From Methylomonas methanica (GTDB taxonomy: Bacteria; Pseudomonadota; Gammaproteobacteria; Methylococcales; Methylomonadaceae), in contig LUUF01000073.1 in the NCBI GenBank assembly GCA_001644045.1, positions 62,001 through 126,000 on the forward strand: a DNA stretch of 64,000 bases, given 5' to 3'. Below, one piece after another: positions 39,257 to 49,731 of the stretch. Position 1 is the stretch's first letter. Every line of letters begins with the position of its first letter. A model generated the notes under the pieces. It was not told where the DNA came from, did no database searches, and saw only the letters and a list, made by a program, of their open reading frames with translations. Both the position numbers and the translations under genes were made by a program.

Positions 39257-40114
39257 TTAACGCAATTCCCGATGCCTGACGATAACGTTAGGAGTAATAG
39301 TTTGAAATTGCTTACTCAAAGCCTCAACCAGATAAACCGAACGATGTTGACCGCCGGTACAACCGATCGCTATGGTTAAATAACTGCGATTATCCGACTC
39401 GAAGCGCGGCGCCCAGCGCCCGATAAAATAGCCAATATCATGCAGGAACTCTTTCACGATGGCTTCGTTCTGCAAAAAATCGATTACCTCGGCGTGCTTG
39501 CCGGTCAATCCTCTCAGTTCCGGCGCCCAATAGGGATTGGGTAGGCTGCGAGCATCGAAGACAAAGTCGGCATCCAAAGGGATACCGTATTTAAAACCGA
39601 ATGACTGAAATAAAATCGACAAAGACCCTTTACCCTTCTCGCCCAAACGGTTTTTCAGCAAATCCCGTAATTGATGGTAATGGGTGTAACTGGTATCGAT
39701 GACTATGTCGGCACGGACTGCGACCGGCCGCAGCATCTCCCGTTCAATTTCCAAAGCTTCCCGCAATGGCCGGCTTTCGGTGGTCAGCGGATGGCGGCGG
39801 CGCGTTTCGCTGTAACGCTTCAGAATAATATTTTCGTCCGCCTCCATGTAAACCAGTTCGCAATCGATACCCTTATTGCGAATAGCGGTCAGACTATCCG
39901 GAAAATCCGCCAACTTCTGATTGCGGTTTCTGGCATCGATACCGATGGCGGTTTTACTGTAAGTTGCCGGGTCTTTCAGCATCACATGATCGACAAAATC
40001 ATCAAGCAATGCCACAGGCAAATTATCGATACAGTAATAGCCGCAATCTTCCAGAGTATCTAAAGCGATACTCTTGCCCGATCCCGATAAGCCACTAACG
40101 ATTACTAGTTTCAT
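39257..40114 (-). CDS. rapZ: RNase adapter protein RapZ
   Basis: A 285-residue protein. Walker A GLSGSGKS is at residues 8-15 with LDTLEDCGYYCIDNLP following. Family hallmarks are IGIDARNR, LIFQSFGFKYGIPLDAD, DARSLPNPYWAPELR and the C-terminal IGCTGGQHRSVYLVE, which binds glucosamine-6-phosphate and RNA. RapZ guides RNase E to small RNAs such as GlmZ. Start ATG 40114 (a TTG at 40120 is an alternative). Unlike enterobacteria, ptsN does not separate it from hpf, and npr does not follow it. Confidence 0.96.
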   Translation of the reverse strand: MKLVIVSGLSGSGKSIALDTLEDCGYYCIDNLPVALLDDFVDHVMLKDPATYSKTAIGIDARNRNQKLADFPDSLTAIRNKGIDCELVYMEADENIILKRYSETRRRHPLTTESRPLREALEIEREMLRPVAVRADIVIDTSYTHYHQLRDLLKNRLGEKGKGSLSILFQSFGFKYGIPLDADFVFDARSLPNPYWAPELRGLTGKHAEVIDFLQNEAIVKEFLHDIGYFIGRWAPRFESDNRSYLTIAIGCTGGQHRSVYLVEALSKQFQTITPNVIVRHRELR

Positions 40115-40170
40115 ATGCAAACCGATACAGAGCGAAAACCGCGCTCACCCTGTATCGCACAAGCTGATAA

Positions 40171-40461
40171 TTAGCGATGGTTTTGATTTTTTTCTTTATG
40201 TTTAACGATCTGTCTGTCGAGCTTGTCGACCATGCTGTCGATAGCAGCATACATATCTTCCTGTACATCTTCGGCGTACAGTTTGGCACCGCTGATTTGC
40301 ACGGCCGCTTCGGCTTTTTGCTCAAGCTTCTCAACGGTCAAAATGACGTGAACATCAACGACGTTGTCAAAATGACGTTTAATTTTGCTGATTTTTTCAT
40401 CAACGTAGGCTTTTAATGCTTCTGTGACTTCTACGTGATGACCTGTGATACTGACTTGCAT
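40171..40461 (-). CDS. hpf: Ribosome hibernation promoting factor (short HPF)
   Basis: A 96-residue protein of the short HPF type: MQVSITGHHVEVTEALKAYV, then EKISKIKRHFDNVVDVHVIL and YAAIDSMVDKLDRQIVKHKEK. It binds the 30S decoding region in stationary phase and promotes 100S ribosome dimers. A GGAGTATTCC ribosome site precedes the ATG, with a TTTTTAAAAA stretch before it. It follows rpoN by 39 bases, the usual order. Confidence 0.95.
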   Translation of the reverse strand: MQVSITGHHVEVTEALKAYVDEKISKIKRHFDNVVDVHVILTVEKLEQKAEAAVQISGAKLYAEDVQEDMYAAIDSMVDKLDRQIVKHKEKNQNHR

Positions 40462-40500
40462 GGAATACTCCTGTTTTTAAAAATTATTCTTCCAGATTGA

Positions 40501-41937
40501 TTAAATATGCCTTTTCCGCTGGCTGGTTGAAGGAATGGACATCGCTTCCCGATATTTGGCAATGGTGCGGCGCGCGACATTAATGCCCTTCTCATTCAAT
40601 AAGTCCGATATTTTACTATCGCTTAATGGCTTGGCCGGATTTTCACTGCCGACCAACTCTTTTATCAGCGCCCGAATCGCGGTCGCCGAACACTCGCCTC
40701 CGCCATCGGTACTGACATGGCTGGAGAAAAAATATTTAAATTCGATCACACCGTGCGGCGTATGCATGTATTTTTGCGTGGTTACCCTGGAGATGGTGGA
40801 TTCGTGCAACTCCAGTTCCTCGGCAATATCGCGCAACACCATGGGCTTCATCGCAATCGCACCATGCTCGAAAAAATCGCCTTGTTTTTCGACGATGCTT
40901 CTGGCCACGCGCAGCAAAGTGTCGTTACGACTATGCAGGCTTTTAATAAACCAACGCGCTTCCTGCAGATGATTCTTCATGCTGACATTGTCATGACTAT
41001 TGTCGGCACGCTTGATCATCCCCGAATAGAATGGATTGACGCGCAATTTGGGCGCGATCTCAGGGTTCAGATTAACCTGCCACTGTCCGTTGACTTTGGC
41101 GACAAACACATCCGGCACCACATACTCGACATCCGAATCCTGCAAGCGCGCGCCAGGTTTGGGGTCCAGGGTTCTGATTAGCGCCAGCACACCCTTCAGC
41201 ACATCCTCGGTCATCCCTATCCGCTTCATCAAGCGGGCTTGATCGCAACTGGCCAGTAAATCCAAATGCCTATGCACAAACTCCAAAGCTTCCGACCGGT
41301 AAGGCGTCGTAGCCGGTAACTGCTGTAGCTGTAAACCCAGGCAATCGGCCAAATCCAGCGCCGCCACGCCGACGGGGTCGAAGTTTTGCACCATATGCAG
41401 CACGGCCAGCACTTCATCCATTTCCAAGCCTTCCAGTTGATCCTGCAATCCCTGGAAAATATCGGTCAATTCGCTGGTCACGTAACCATCGTCGTTAACC
41501 GCGTCGATGATAGAAGTGGCTATTGCATAATCGCGGTCCGAGATCGGAATCAGCTCCAACTGCCAGACCAAATGATCGCGTAAAGACTCGGACTTGCCGC
41601 GAAAGGCCTCGAATTCCGGACTATCGCCTTCATCGCCGCCGCTGGGTAGCGAGCTTTCATAGACATCGTCCCAGCTGACATCAACCGGCAATTCGTCGGG
41701 CATGTCGGTCTGCGAGCCTTCGCTGGTCTGCTGATCGGTGTTTTCGAGCTTTTTATCCCGAAACTCGATATTGGGCAGTTCCTCTTCATCGATCTCCAAC
41801 ATCATGTTGGATTCCAAGGCTTGCTGAATTTCCTGCTGTAAGTCCAAAGTCGACATCTGCAACAGCTTGATCGCCTGCTGCAATTGCGGCGTCATGGTCA
41901 GACTCTGACCGATACGGAGTTGTAGAGATTGCTTCAT
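40501..41937 (-). CDS. rpoN: RNA polymerase sigma-54 factor RpoN
   Basis: A 478-residue sigma-54. Region I (LQLRIGQSLTMTPQLQQAIKLLQMS) is Gln-rich and binds activators. Region II is acidic (about 55-110). The core-binding domain spans about 110-300. The DNA-binding HTH lies at about 365-400, ending in SVEYFFSSHV-type sequence (here FKYFFSSHVS). The RpoN box is ARRTIAKYREA near 455-465. It drives -24/-12 promoters that need enhancer-binding proteins. Located between lptB (upstream, 13 bases) and hpf, as in most gammaproteobacteria. Confidence 0.97.
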   Translation of the reverse strand: MKQSLQLRIGQSLTMTPQLQQAIKLLQMSTLDLQQEIQQALESNMMLEIDEEELPNIEFRDKKLENTDQQTSEGSQTDMPDELPVDVSWDDVYESSLPSGGDEGDSPEFEAFRGKSESLRDHLVWQLELIPISDRDYAIATSIIDAVNDDGYVTSELTDIFQGLQDQLEGLEMDEVLAVLHMVQNFDPVGVAALDLADCLGLQLQQLPATTPYRSEALEFVHRHLDLLASCDQARLMKRIGMTEDVLKGVLALIRTLDPKPGARLQDSDVEYVVPDVFVAKVNGQWQVNLNPEIAPKLRVNPFYSGMIKRADNSHDNVSMKNHLQEARWFIKSLHSRNDTLLRVARSIVEKQGDFFEHGAIAMKPMVLRDIAEELELHESTISRVTTQKYMHTPHGVIEFKYFFSSHVSTDGGGECSATAIRALIKELVGSENPAKPLSDSKISDLLNEKGINVARRTIAKYREAMSIPSTSQRKRHI

Positions 41938-41950
41938 GACTATTCGAATT

Positions 41951-42676
41951 TCATAAACTAAATTTCTCGCCTAGATACACTCTACGCACCTCTTCGTTAT
42001 CCACCAATTGGTGCGACTGGCCTTCGGCGATAACCTTCCCATTGTTCAAAATATAAGCGCGATCGCAAATCTCCAATGTTTCCCTCACTTTGTGCTCGGT
42101 AATCAAAATACCGATACCCCGATGCTTCAAGTGGGCAATGATTTTTTGCAACTCCAGCACCGAAATCGGATCGACCCCGGCAAACGGTTCGTCCAACAGG
42201 ATAAACTGCGGCTCACTGGCCAAAGCCCGCGCAATTTCCACCCTCCGCCGTTCGCCACCTGATAGGCCTAGCGCCACCTGATTACGCAAGTGGTTGATAT
42301 TAAACTCTGTCAATAACTCATCAATCAACAACTCGATTTGACCGTCGGTCAAATCAGACCGGATTTGTAATACCGCGCGCAAATTGTCGGCCACGCTCAG
42401 TTTACGAAATACCGAAGCCTCTTGCGCCAGATAACCGATACCCAAGCGCGCCCGCCGGTGCATCGGATGGTGAGTGATGCGCTGATCGTCGAGAAAAATC
42501 TCGCCGCTATCGGCTTTAACCAAACCCACCATCATGTAAAAGCTGGTGGTTTTCCCTGCCCCGTTCGGCCCCAGCAAACCTACCACTTCCCCGGTATCGA
42601 CGCGCAGACTGACACCATCGACGACATTTCGGTTGTTGTAGCGTTTGAATAACTGTTCCGCAACCAAACGCGCCAT
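41951..42676 (-). CDS. lptB: LPS export ABC transporter ATPase LptB
   Basis: A 241-residue ATPase that powers LPS extraction from the inner membrane. Walker [10 protein letters not shown] is at residues 36-44, the signature is ALGLSGGERRRVEIARAL, Walker B FILLDEPFAGVDP, and the switch His is in LITEHKVRETL. The ATG overlaps the lptA stop (TAATG). It works with LptFG (not in the window), LptC, LptA and LptD. Confidence 0.97.
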   Translation of the reverse strand: MARLVAEQLFKRYNNRNVVDGVSLRVDTGEVVGLLGPNGAGKTTSFYMMVGLVKADSGEIFLDDQRITHHPMHRRARLGIGYLAQEASVFRKLSVADNLRAVLQIRSDLTDGQIELLIDELLTEFNINHLRNQVALGLSGGERRRVEIARALASEPQFILLDEPFAGVDPISVLELQKIIAHLKHRGIGILITEHKVRETLEICDRAYILNNGKVIAEGQSHQLVDNEEVRRVYLGEKFSL

Positions 42677-43176
42677 TATGGAGCCTGCTTGGGCTTGGGT
42701 TTAATGACCGAGTGCACGCGTTTGCCATCGGTTTGCGCTTCGCCAGCCTTCAGCAAGGAGTTCTTGGTATCGTACTCGATATATTCGCTGGATTGTTTGG
42801 CATCGCCCTGCCAAACCGACGCATTTTTCATAAATTTCAGTAAATTCTGGTCCGGGTAAAATTCATTGATCAAACCTTCGCCATGCATTTCTTCCTTACC
42901 CACGGCCGGCAGCTGCTTGAATCTTGAAGGTTTGCCGGTGGCAATCAACTTAATAATCGCCCCATCCTTCAAATAAACCACCAACTTGTCGCCATCGATT
43001 TTGATCGTACCCTGCGTGGCCACCACATTGCCGGTGTAGGTGCTGATCTGCGCCTTTTCGTCATAAACCGCATTGTCGGAGTCGATGTAGATAGGCTGCT
43101 CGGAATCGGATTCCAAGCCAAACGCCATCCGCGCCGAGAATAACAGGCCTAGACCGACCATTTTACTTAATTTCAT
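42676..43176 (-). CDS. lptA: LPS transport periplasmic bridge protein LptA
   Basis: A 166-residue periplasmic protein with a signal peptide (MKLSKMVGLGLLFSARMAFG, cleavage near residue 20). The OstA/LptA core is visible in PIYIDSDNAVYDEKAQISTY, GNVVATQGTIKIDGDKLVVY, then FKQLPAVGKEEMHGEGLI. It forms the bridge carrying LPS from LptC to LptD. The C-terminal tail (about 140-166) is Lys-rich. It overlaps lptC by 14 bases and lptB by one, so the three are coupled. Confidence 0.93.
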   Translation of the reverse strand: MKLSKMVGLGLLFSARMAFGLESDSEQPIYIDSDNAVYDEKAQISTYTGNVVATQGTIKIDGDKLVVYLKDGAIIKLIATGKPSRFKQLPAVGKEEMHGEGLINEFYPDQNLLKFMKNASVWQGDAKQSSEYIEYDTKNSLLKAGEAQTDGKRVHSVIKPKPKQAP

Positions 43177-43729
43177 AGCGACCTTTCACTTTGGACAACA
43201 ATTTCAGGTGAATCGGACTAACAAAAGTCGCTTCCATTCCTATTCCCGCCGTTCTGTTGGGCGGGCTGATAATCTCAGCCCACGCCTGTGTCTCCGCATA
43301 ATGGCTGGCGAGTTTCACCCGCAAATCCGATGTATTGATGGTCAGCGCCGAATTGGTCTTCGACGCGTCCCGATTGATATAAGCACTGCCGTTAAGTTGT
43401 AAATTATCGCCGTCCGCCGCCATCACGCCGCTGTCGGCCTTGATCAGCCAAGGCATCTCGTTTGGGTTGTACAAACTCATCACCGGCTTTTCCAGATGCG
43501 TGCTGCCGTCGACTTTAAAGTGCTGCATTTTTTCCGCCGCCAATTCGCTTTTCGGCACGCCATCGATATTCATTTCTTTTTTGAAATAACCCACGCTAAA
43601 AAAATCCGGGCTATTTTCGACAATTTTCATTTCGGCGTCACGCTGTTCATTCAGTTGTACCAGCCACCATGACAACAATGCGGCCAAGCCGACATAAATG
43701 AAAATCTGTAGATTTTTCAGTACGGTCAT
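43163..43729 (-). CDS. lptC: LPS export protein LptC
   Basis: A 188-residue bitopic protein with one N-terminal span (residues 8-24, FIYVGLAALLSWWLVQL) and a periplasmic jelly-roll domain. The family stretch is NSPDFFSVGYFKKEMNIDG, then QHFKVDGSTHLEKPVM and ADSGVMAADGDNLQLNGSAY. It accepts LPS from LptB2FG and hands it to LptA. The ATG overlaps the kdsC stop (ATGA). Confidence 0.92.
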   Translation of the reverse strand: MTVLKNLQIFIYVGLAALLSWWLVQLNEQRDAEMKIVENSPDFFSVGYFKKEMNIDGVPKSELAAEKMQHFKVDGSTHLEKPVMSLYNPNEMPWLIKADSGVMAADGDNLQLNGSAYINRDASKTNSALTINTSDLRVKLASHYAETQAWAEIISPPNRTAGIGMEATFVSPIHLKLLSKVKGRYEIK

Positions 43730-44259
43730 AAATAGGTTTGCAAAACGCCGTCAAAGCTACCCTGGGCTTGCATGATCAAATCACATACTTCCCGGACCGC
43801 GCCTAAACCACCGGGAGTTTGCGTTTGCCAATGCGCATGGTTTTTAAGAACGAAATTGGCATCTTGCACCGCAACTGCAAAACCAACCTGGCGCATAACC
43901 GGTAAATCCAGAATATCGTCGCCGATATAAGCCACTTGTTCCGGCCTCAAAGCCAGACGCTGTAAAATTTCCGCGAATGCCGCGCGCTTGTTCTCGTGAC
44001 CTTGATAAACCAACTCCACCCCTAAACCCTGCATGCGTAGCGTGACCGAATTGGATTTGCGACCGGAGATCACCGCCACTTCCACGCCGGTTTGGCGCAG
44101 CAATTTAATCCCATGCCCGTCGCGGGCGTGAAAACACTTGTATTCCTTGCCGCTGTCGTCGAAGAACAAACGGCCATCGGTCAACACGCCGTCCACATCC
44201 AGAATCAACAGCTTTAGTTGTTTAACAACACTCAGTAATTGGGGATTTAAATCGAACAT
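43726..44259 (-). CDS. kdsC: KDO-8-phosphate phosphatase KdsC
   Basis: A 177-residue HAD phosphatase of the C0 (capless) type. Motif I LDVDGVLTDG gives nucleophile Asp21 and general acid Asp23. Motif II/III are VAVISGRKS and, in GDDILDLPVM, the acidic pair that binds magnesium. It hydrolyses KDO-8-phosphate to KDO for LPS inner core synthesis. It sits between kdsD (12 bases upstream) and lptC. Confidence 0.95.
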   Translation of the reverse strand: MFDLNPQLLSVVKQLKLLILDVDGVLTDGRLFFDDSGKEYKCFHARDGHGIKLLRQTGVEVAVISGRKSNSVTLRMQGLGVELVYQGHENKRAAFAEILQRLALRPEQVAYIGDDILDLPVMRQVGFAVAVQDANFVLKNHAHWQTQTPGGLGAVREVCDLIMQAQGSFDGVLQTYL

Positions 44260-44271
44260 CTCTCGCCACTC

Positions 44272-45246
44272 TCAGACTATGCCGGCCCGCAGCAAATCGT
44301 GCATATTCAACGCGCCCAACAATTTTTGTTGGCTGTCGACGACCAGCAGGGCGTTGATTTTTTTGCTTTCCATGATTTGCATGGCCTCCGCCGCCAACAT
44401 ATCCACATCGATCACCTTACAAGGCCCGGTCATCACTTCGGCGATGCGTGTCGCATGCACATCCAGATTTTTTTCCAGCATCCGCCGCAAGTCACCATCG
44501 GTAAATATTCCGGCGACGCGTCCTTCGCCATCGATTACCGCCGTCATGCCCAGCTTCTTGCCGGTCATTTCCAACAATGCGTCGCTCACCAAAACAGTAT
44601 CAGCAACAACCGGCACTTCGCTACCGCGATGCATGATGTCGTTGACCTGTAGCAACAAGCGCTTACCCAAGCTACCGCCTGGATGCGACAGCGCGAAATC
44701 GTCGCGGGTAAAGCCCTTGGTTTCCAATAGCGACACCGCCAACGCGTCGCCCATCACCAATGCCGCCGTGGTGCTGGCGGTCGGCGCCAAACCCAACGGG
44801 CAAGCCTCTTGTTCGACGGCAACGTTAATGTGTACGCTGGAAAACCGGGCCAAAGCGGAATCGGGATTACCGGTTAGCGCAATCAGCGGCACGCCGAGTC
44901 GCTTAATAATAGGCAATATCGTCAGGATTTCTTCGGTTTCGCCGGAATTGGACAAGGCCAACACCACATCCTGCCGGGTAATCATGCCCAAGTCGCCATG
45001 ACTGGCTTCCCCCGGATGCACAAAGAAAGCTGGAGTGCCGGTGCTGGCTAGCGTCGCGGCAATTTTACCGGCAATATGCCCGGATTTGCCCATACCGGTG
45101 ACCACCACCCGGCCTTTACAAGCCAGCAACAAGCGGCAGGCACTGACGAATTGTTCATCGATACGCGCAGCCAAGCCGGCAACCGCTTGCATTTCGGTCT
45201 GAATCACCGCCAACGCCAACGCTTGTATGTCTTGATCACAACCCAC
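44272..45246 (-). CDS. kdsD: Arabinose-5-phosphate isomerase KdsD
   Basis: A 324-residue isomerase that makes D-arabinose-5-phosphate, the KDO precursor. The SIS domain includes VVVTGMGKSGHIAGKIAATL, STGTPAFFVHPGEASHGDLG and SNSGETEEI. Two CBS domains fill the C-terminal third (DIMHRGSEVP and VMTGPCKVI onward). The GTG at 45246 is selected: GGAGTT lies seven bases upstream and the length then matches E. coli KdsD (328). The frame reaches 45312 with a GTG as the alternative. It diverges from mlaF. Confidence 0.93.
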   Translation of the reverse strand: MGCDQDIQALALAVIQTEMQAVAGLAARIDEQFVSACRLLLACKGRVVVTGMGKSGHIAGKIAATLASTGTPAFFVHPGEASHGDLGMITRQDVVLALSNSGETEEILTILPIIKRLGVPLIALTGNPDSALARFSSVHINVAVEQEACPLGLAPTASTTAALVMGDALAVSLLETKGFTRDDFALSHPGGSLGKRLLLQVNDIMHRGSEVPVVADTVLVSDALLEMTGKKLGMTAVIDGEGRVAGIFTDGDLRRMLEKNLDVHATRIAEVMTGPCKVIDVDMLAAEAMQIMESKKINALLVVDSQQKLLGALNMHDLLRAGIV

Positions 45247-45390
45247 GCAAATTAACTCCACGCACCGAAACAAAAAGGAATCATTATTGCATGTTATTAA
45301 CCGACTTTTCACCCCAAGTCATTGACTTATTCTCGACGAGTCATAGAAAATAGCCCGTTCCCAATCTAAAAACTCCTGTGATTCCGGTAG

Positions 45391-46209
45391 ATGGCCAATA
45401 GCGCAAGTCCTGAAGACAATATCGTTTCTATTAGCAACTTGAGCTTTTCCAGAGGCCCCAGAAAAATTTTCGACGCGGTCAGCCTGGAGATTCAACGCGG
45501 CAAAATCACCGCCATCATGGGGCCTAGCGGCACCGGCAAAACCACGCTGTTGAAATTGATCGGAGGACAGCTGACGCCGGATCGCGGCCAAATCCAAGTC
45601 GACGGTCAAAATGTTCACCGCCTGAAGACCCGTGAACTGTACGAGTTGCGCAAACGCATGGGTATGCTGTTTCAAAGCGGCGCGCTGCTCACCGACATGA
45701 ATGTTTACGATAACGTGGCTTTCCCGCTGCGCGAACATACGCATTTGCCGGAGTCGATGATCCGCAGCCTGGTGTTGATGAAATTGCATGCGGTCGGCCT
45801 GCGCGGCGCGCGCAATTTGATGCCCAACGAACTGTCCGGCGGCATGGCCAGACGGGTTGCCTTGGCGCGGGCCATCGCCCTCGACCCGTTGATGATCATG
45901 TACGACGAACCGTTTACCGGTCAGGACCCGATCTCGATGGGCGCGCTGGTGCATTTGATCAAATCGCTGAACACCACGCTAGGCCTGACCAGCATCATCG
46001 TCTCGCACGATGTCCAGGAAACCGCCGCCATCGCCGATTACATCTATGTATTGTCGGAAGGTAAAATTATCGGCCAGGGTACACCGCAACAATTACAAGA
46101 ATCGGATTCGGAGTGGGTGCAACAGTTTATGCACGGCGATGCCGACGGACCTGTACACTTTCACTACCCGGCCCGCGATTATCTGGACGACCTGCTGGCC
46201 AGCAAATAA
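45391..46209 (+). CDS. mlaF: Phospholipid transport ABC ATPase MlaF
   Basis: A 272-residue ATPase of the Mla system for phospholipid traffic between the membranes. Walker [10 protein letters not shown] is at residues 44-52, [20 protein letters not shown] is the MlaF-type Q-loop region, the signature is [14 protein letters not shown], and Walker [14 protein letters not shown]. The switch His is in [10 protein letters not shown]. It heads the operon. A 144-base divergent gap separates it from kdsD. Confidence 0.95.
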   Translation: MANSASPEDNIVSISNLSFSRGPRKIFDAVSLEIQRGKITAIMGPSGTGKTTLLKLIGGQLTPDRGQIQVDGQNVHRLKTRELYELRKRMGMLFQSGALLTDMNVYDNVAFPLREHTHLPESMIRSLVLMKLHAVGLRGARNLMPNELSGGMARRVALARAIALDPLMIMYDEPFTGQDPISMGALVHLIKSLNTTLGLTSIIVSHDVQETAAIADYIYVLSEGKIIGQGTPQQLQESDSEWVQQFMHGDADGPVHFHYPARDYLDDLLASK

Positions 46210-46226
46210 CCACTATTTATTCATCG

Positions 46227-47009
46227 ATGCTTCAATTTCTGCAAAATCTGGGAAAAACCACCCGCAGCAGCTTTGCCAAGCTCGGCCGCGCCTCATTTTT
46301 CCTGAGCCACACGCTGACCGGCATCAGCGACGTGCTGCCGCGCCCCAACCTGCTGATCAAACAGGTGTATTCGGTCGGCGTGTTGTCGTTTCTGATCATC
46401 ACCATCTCCGGCCTGTTCGTCGGCATGGTTTTAGGTTTGCAAGGCTTTAATATCTTGTCCGACTTCGGCGCCGAGGAATCCCTGGGCGTGATGGTTGCCG
46501 CCTCGCTGGTGCGCGAACTGGGACCGGTAGTGTCGGCTTTATTGTTTGCCGGCCGGGCCGGCTCGGCGTTGACCGCCGAAATCGGTTTGATGAAAGCCAC
46601 CGAACAATTGTCCGGCATGGAAATGATGGCGGTCGATCCAATCAAACGCATCATTTCGCCGCGTTTTCTGGCCGGCTTTCTGTCCATGCCTTTATTGGCC
46701 GCCTTGTTCAGCGCGATCGGCATCATGGGCGGACACCTGGTCGGGGTCGGCATGCTAGGCGTAGACGACGGCGCATTCTGGGCACAAATGCAGGCCAGCA
46801 TCGATTTTCAAGAAGACATCATCAACGGCGTGATCAAAAGCGTGGTCTTCGGTTTCGTGGTGTCGTGGATTGCGTTATTCGAAGGCTACGATGCGATCCC
46901 TACTTCAGAAGGCGTCAGCCGCGCCACGACCCGCACCGTGGTCAACTCGGCCTTCTCGGTTCTGGCACTCGATTTCATTTTAACCGCACTCATGTTTGGA
47001 GACATTTAA
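46227..47009 (+). CDS. mlaE: Phospholipid transport permease MlaE
   Basis: A 260-residue permease of the MlaE/YrbE family with about six hydrophobic segments. Conserved stretches are [44 protein letters not shown] and [13 protein letters not shown]. The start ATG at 46227 is chosen because the product then starts at the family N-terminus (MLQFLQNLG). The in-frame upstream region to 46113 is the mlaF coding strand in another phase. Confidence 0.95.
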   Translation: MLQFLQNLGKTTRSSFAKLGRASFFLSHTLTGISDVLPRPNLLIKQVYSVGVLSFLIITISGLFVGMVLGLQGFNILSDFGAEESLGVMVAASLVRELGPVVSALLFAGRAGSALTAEIGLMKATEQLSGMEMMAVDPIKRIISPRFLAGFLSMPLLAALFSAIGIMGGHLVGVGMLGVDDGAFWAQMQASIDFQEDIINGVIKSVVFGFVVSWIALFEGYDAIPTSEGVSRATTRTVVNSAFSVLALDFILTALMFGDI

Positions 47010-47010
47010 C

Positions 47011-47475
47011 ATGCAGCATTCCAAGACCCAGGATACCCTGGTCGGTTTTTTTGTCGCCAGCGGTATTGCCGCGTTGTTTTACATGGCTCTGCAAGTCAGC
47101 AATCTGGGCAGCTATACCAGCGACGACAGTTACACGGTGTATGCCCACTTTCAAAATAGCGGCGGCTTGAAAGTCAAGTCGCCTGTCAACGTAGCGGGCG
47201 TGCGCATCGGCCGGGTTTCGGCAATCCGCCTGGACAGAGACAGCCACGAGTCCATCGTGGAAATGCGCATCGAGTCGCAATACAACAATTTACCCAGCGA
47301 TTCCGGCGTCAGCATTTATACCGCCGGCTTGTTGGGCGAACAGTACATCAGCCTGGACCCGGGTTCGTCCGACGAATTCTTGAAGGATAAAAGCACTATC
47401 GACATCACCAGCTCGGCGATTGTGCTGGAAGAAATGATAGGCAAATTCATGCTGAACAAGGCGGAAGGCAAATAA
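47011..47475 (+). CDS. mlaD: MCE-domain phospholipid transport protein MlaD
   Basis: A 154-residue protein with one N-terminal span (residues 12-30, VGFFVASGIAALFYMALQV) and a single MCE domain. It shows YTVYAHFQNSGGLKVKSPVNVAGVRIGRVSAI and the YNNLPSDSGVSIYTAGLLGEQYISL end. MlaD forms a hexameric ring between permease and periplasm. ATG 47011 follows GGAGACATTTAAC and starts one base after the mlaE stop. Confidence 0.95.
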   Translation: MQHSKTQDTLVGFFVASGIAALFYMALQVSNLGSYTSDDSYTVYAHFQNSGGLKVKSPVNVAGVRIGRVSAIRLDRDSHESIVEMRIESQYNNLPSDSGVSIYTAGLLGEQYISLDPGSSDEFLKDKSTIDITSSAIVLEEMIGKFMLNKAEGK

Positions 47476-47786
47476 TGTCCAAGCTGACATTGACCGAACA
47501 GTCTCCCGGTCACTTTACCGTGGAAGGCAGCCTGACCTTCGCCAGCATCGACAAACAGACCTTGCAATCATTCAAGTTCCTGAAAGGCATGGACGCTATT
47601 TGCATCGACCTAGCTAAAGTAAAGACCACCGATAGCGCCGGCCTGGCCTTGATGATCGAATGGATCAGGCTCAGCCGCATGGGCCGGGTCAATCTGTCCT
47701 TTAAAAACATCCCGTCGCAATTACTCGCCCTGGCGAAGCTCAGCGGCTTCGACGAAACCGAATATTTTGCAAACCACACGCATTAA
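47475..47786 (+). CDS. mlaB: STAS-domain protein MlaB
   Basis: A 103-residue STAS protein. FTVEGSLTFASIDKQTLQSF, then ICIDLAKVKTTDSAGLALMIEW and LSFKNIPSQLLALAKLSGF match MlaB, the cytoplasmic partner that stabilises MlaF. The ATG overlaps the mlaD stop (TAATG). MlaC, the periplasmic shuttle normally encoded between mlaD and mlaB, is absent here. Confidence 0.9.
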   Translation: MSKLTLTEQSPGHFTVEGSLTFASIDKQTLQSFKFLKGMDAICIDLAKVKTTDSAGLALMIEWIRLSRMGRVNLSFKNIPSQLLALAKLSGFDETEYFANHTH

Positions 47787-47813
47787 GCCGCGTTCCAATT
47801 TACAGACCAATAA

Positions 47814-49085
<1,272 letters not shown>

Positions 49086-49100
49086 CCCCATCGCAAAGCC

Positions 49101-49727
49101 ATGTTGACCATTGCCGTATCCAAAGGCCGTATTTACGAGGAAGCCCTGCCGTTTCTGGAACAGGCCGGCATCACGCCGATCGACGATCCGGATAAAAGCC
49201 GCAAACTGATTCTGCAAACCACCCGCCCCGACGTGCAGTTAGTGATCATCCGCGCCACCGATGTCCCCACCTTCGTCGAATACGGCGCGGCGGACTTAGG
49301 CATCGCCGGCAAGGACGTACTGATGGAACACGGCGCGGAAAGCCTGTATGAACCGCTGGATTTAGGCATCGCCGGTTGCCGCTTGATGACCGCCGGCCCG
49401 GTCAATGCCCCGGAAGTGAAAGGCCGTTTGCGGGTCGCGACCAAATACGTCAAAACCGCGCAGAGCTATTACGCCAATTTGGGCATTCAAGCCGAAATCA
49501 TCAAGCTGTACGGCTCGATGGAATTGGCACCGCTGGTCGGTTTGGCCGATTGCATCGTCGATTTAGTCGATACCGGCAACACCCTGAAAGCCAACGGCCT
49601 GGAGCCTCGGGAACTAATCGCCAACATCACCTCTCGACTGGTAGTGAATAAAGCGGCGATGAAAATGAAACATCAAGCCATTCAAGCACTCATCGATCAG
49701 TTCGAAACCACCTTAGCCCAAAGGTAA
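49101..49727 (+). CDS. hisG: ATP phosphoribosyltransferase HisG, short form
   Basis: A 208-residue enzyme of the short HisG(S) type: [43 protein letters not shown] and [16 protein letters not shown]. It catalyses the first step of histidine synthesis. It lacks the C-terminal regulatory ACT-like domain of the long form, and short-form enzymes need HisZ, which is not in the window. HisD starts four bases after its stop. Confidence 0.97.
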   Translation: MLTIAVSKGRIYEEALPFLEQAGITPIDDPDKSRKLILQTTRPDVQLVIIRATDVPTFVEYGAADLGIAGKDVLMEHGAESLYEPLDLGIAGCRLMTAGPVNAPEVKGRLRVATKYVKTAQSYYANLGIQAEIIKLYGSMELAPLVGLADCIVDLVDTGNTLKANGLEPRELIANITSRLVVNKAAMKMKHQAIQALIDQFETTLAQR

Positions 49728-49731
49728 GCCC

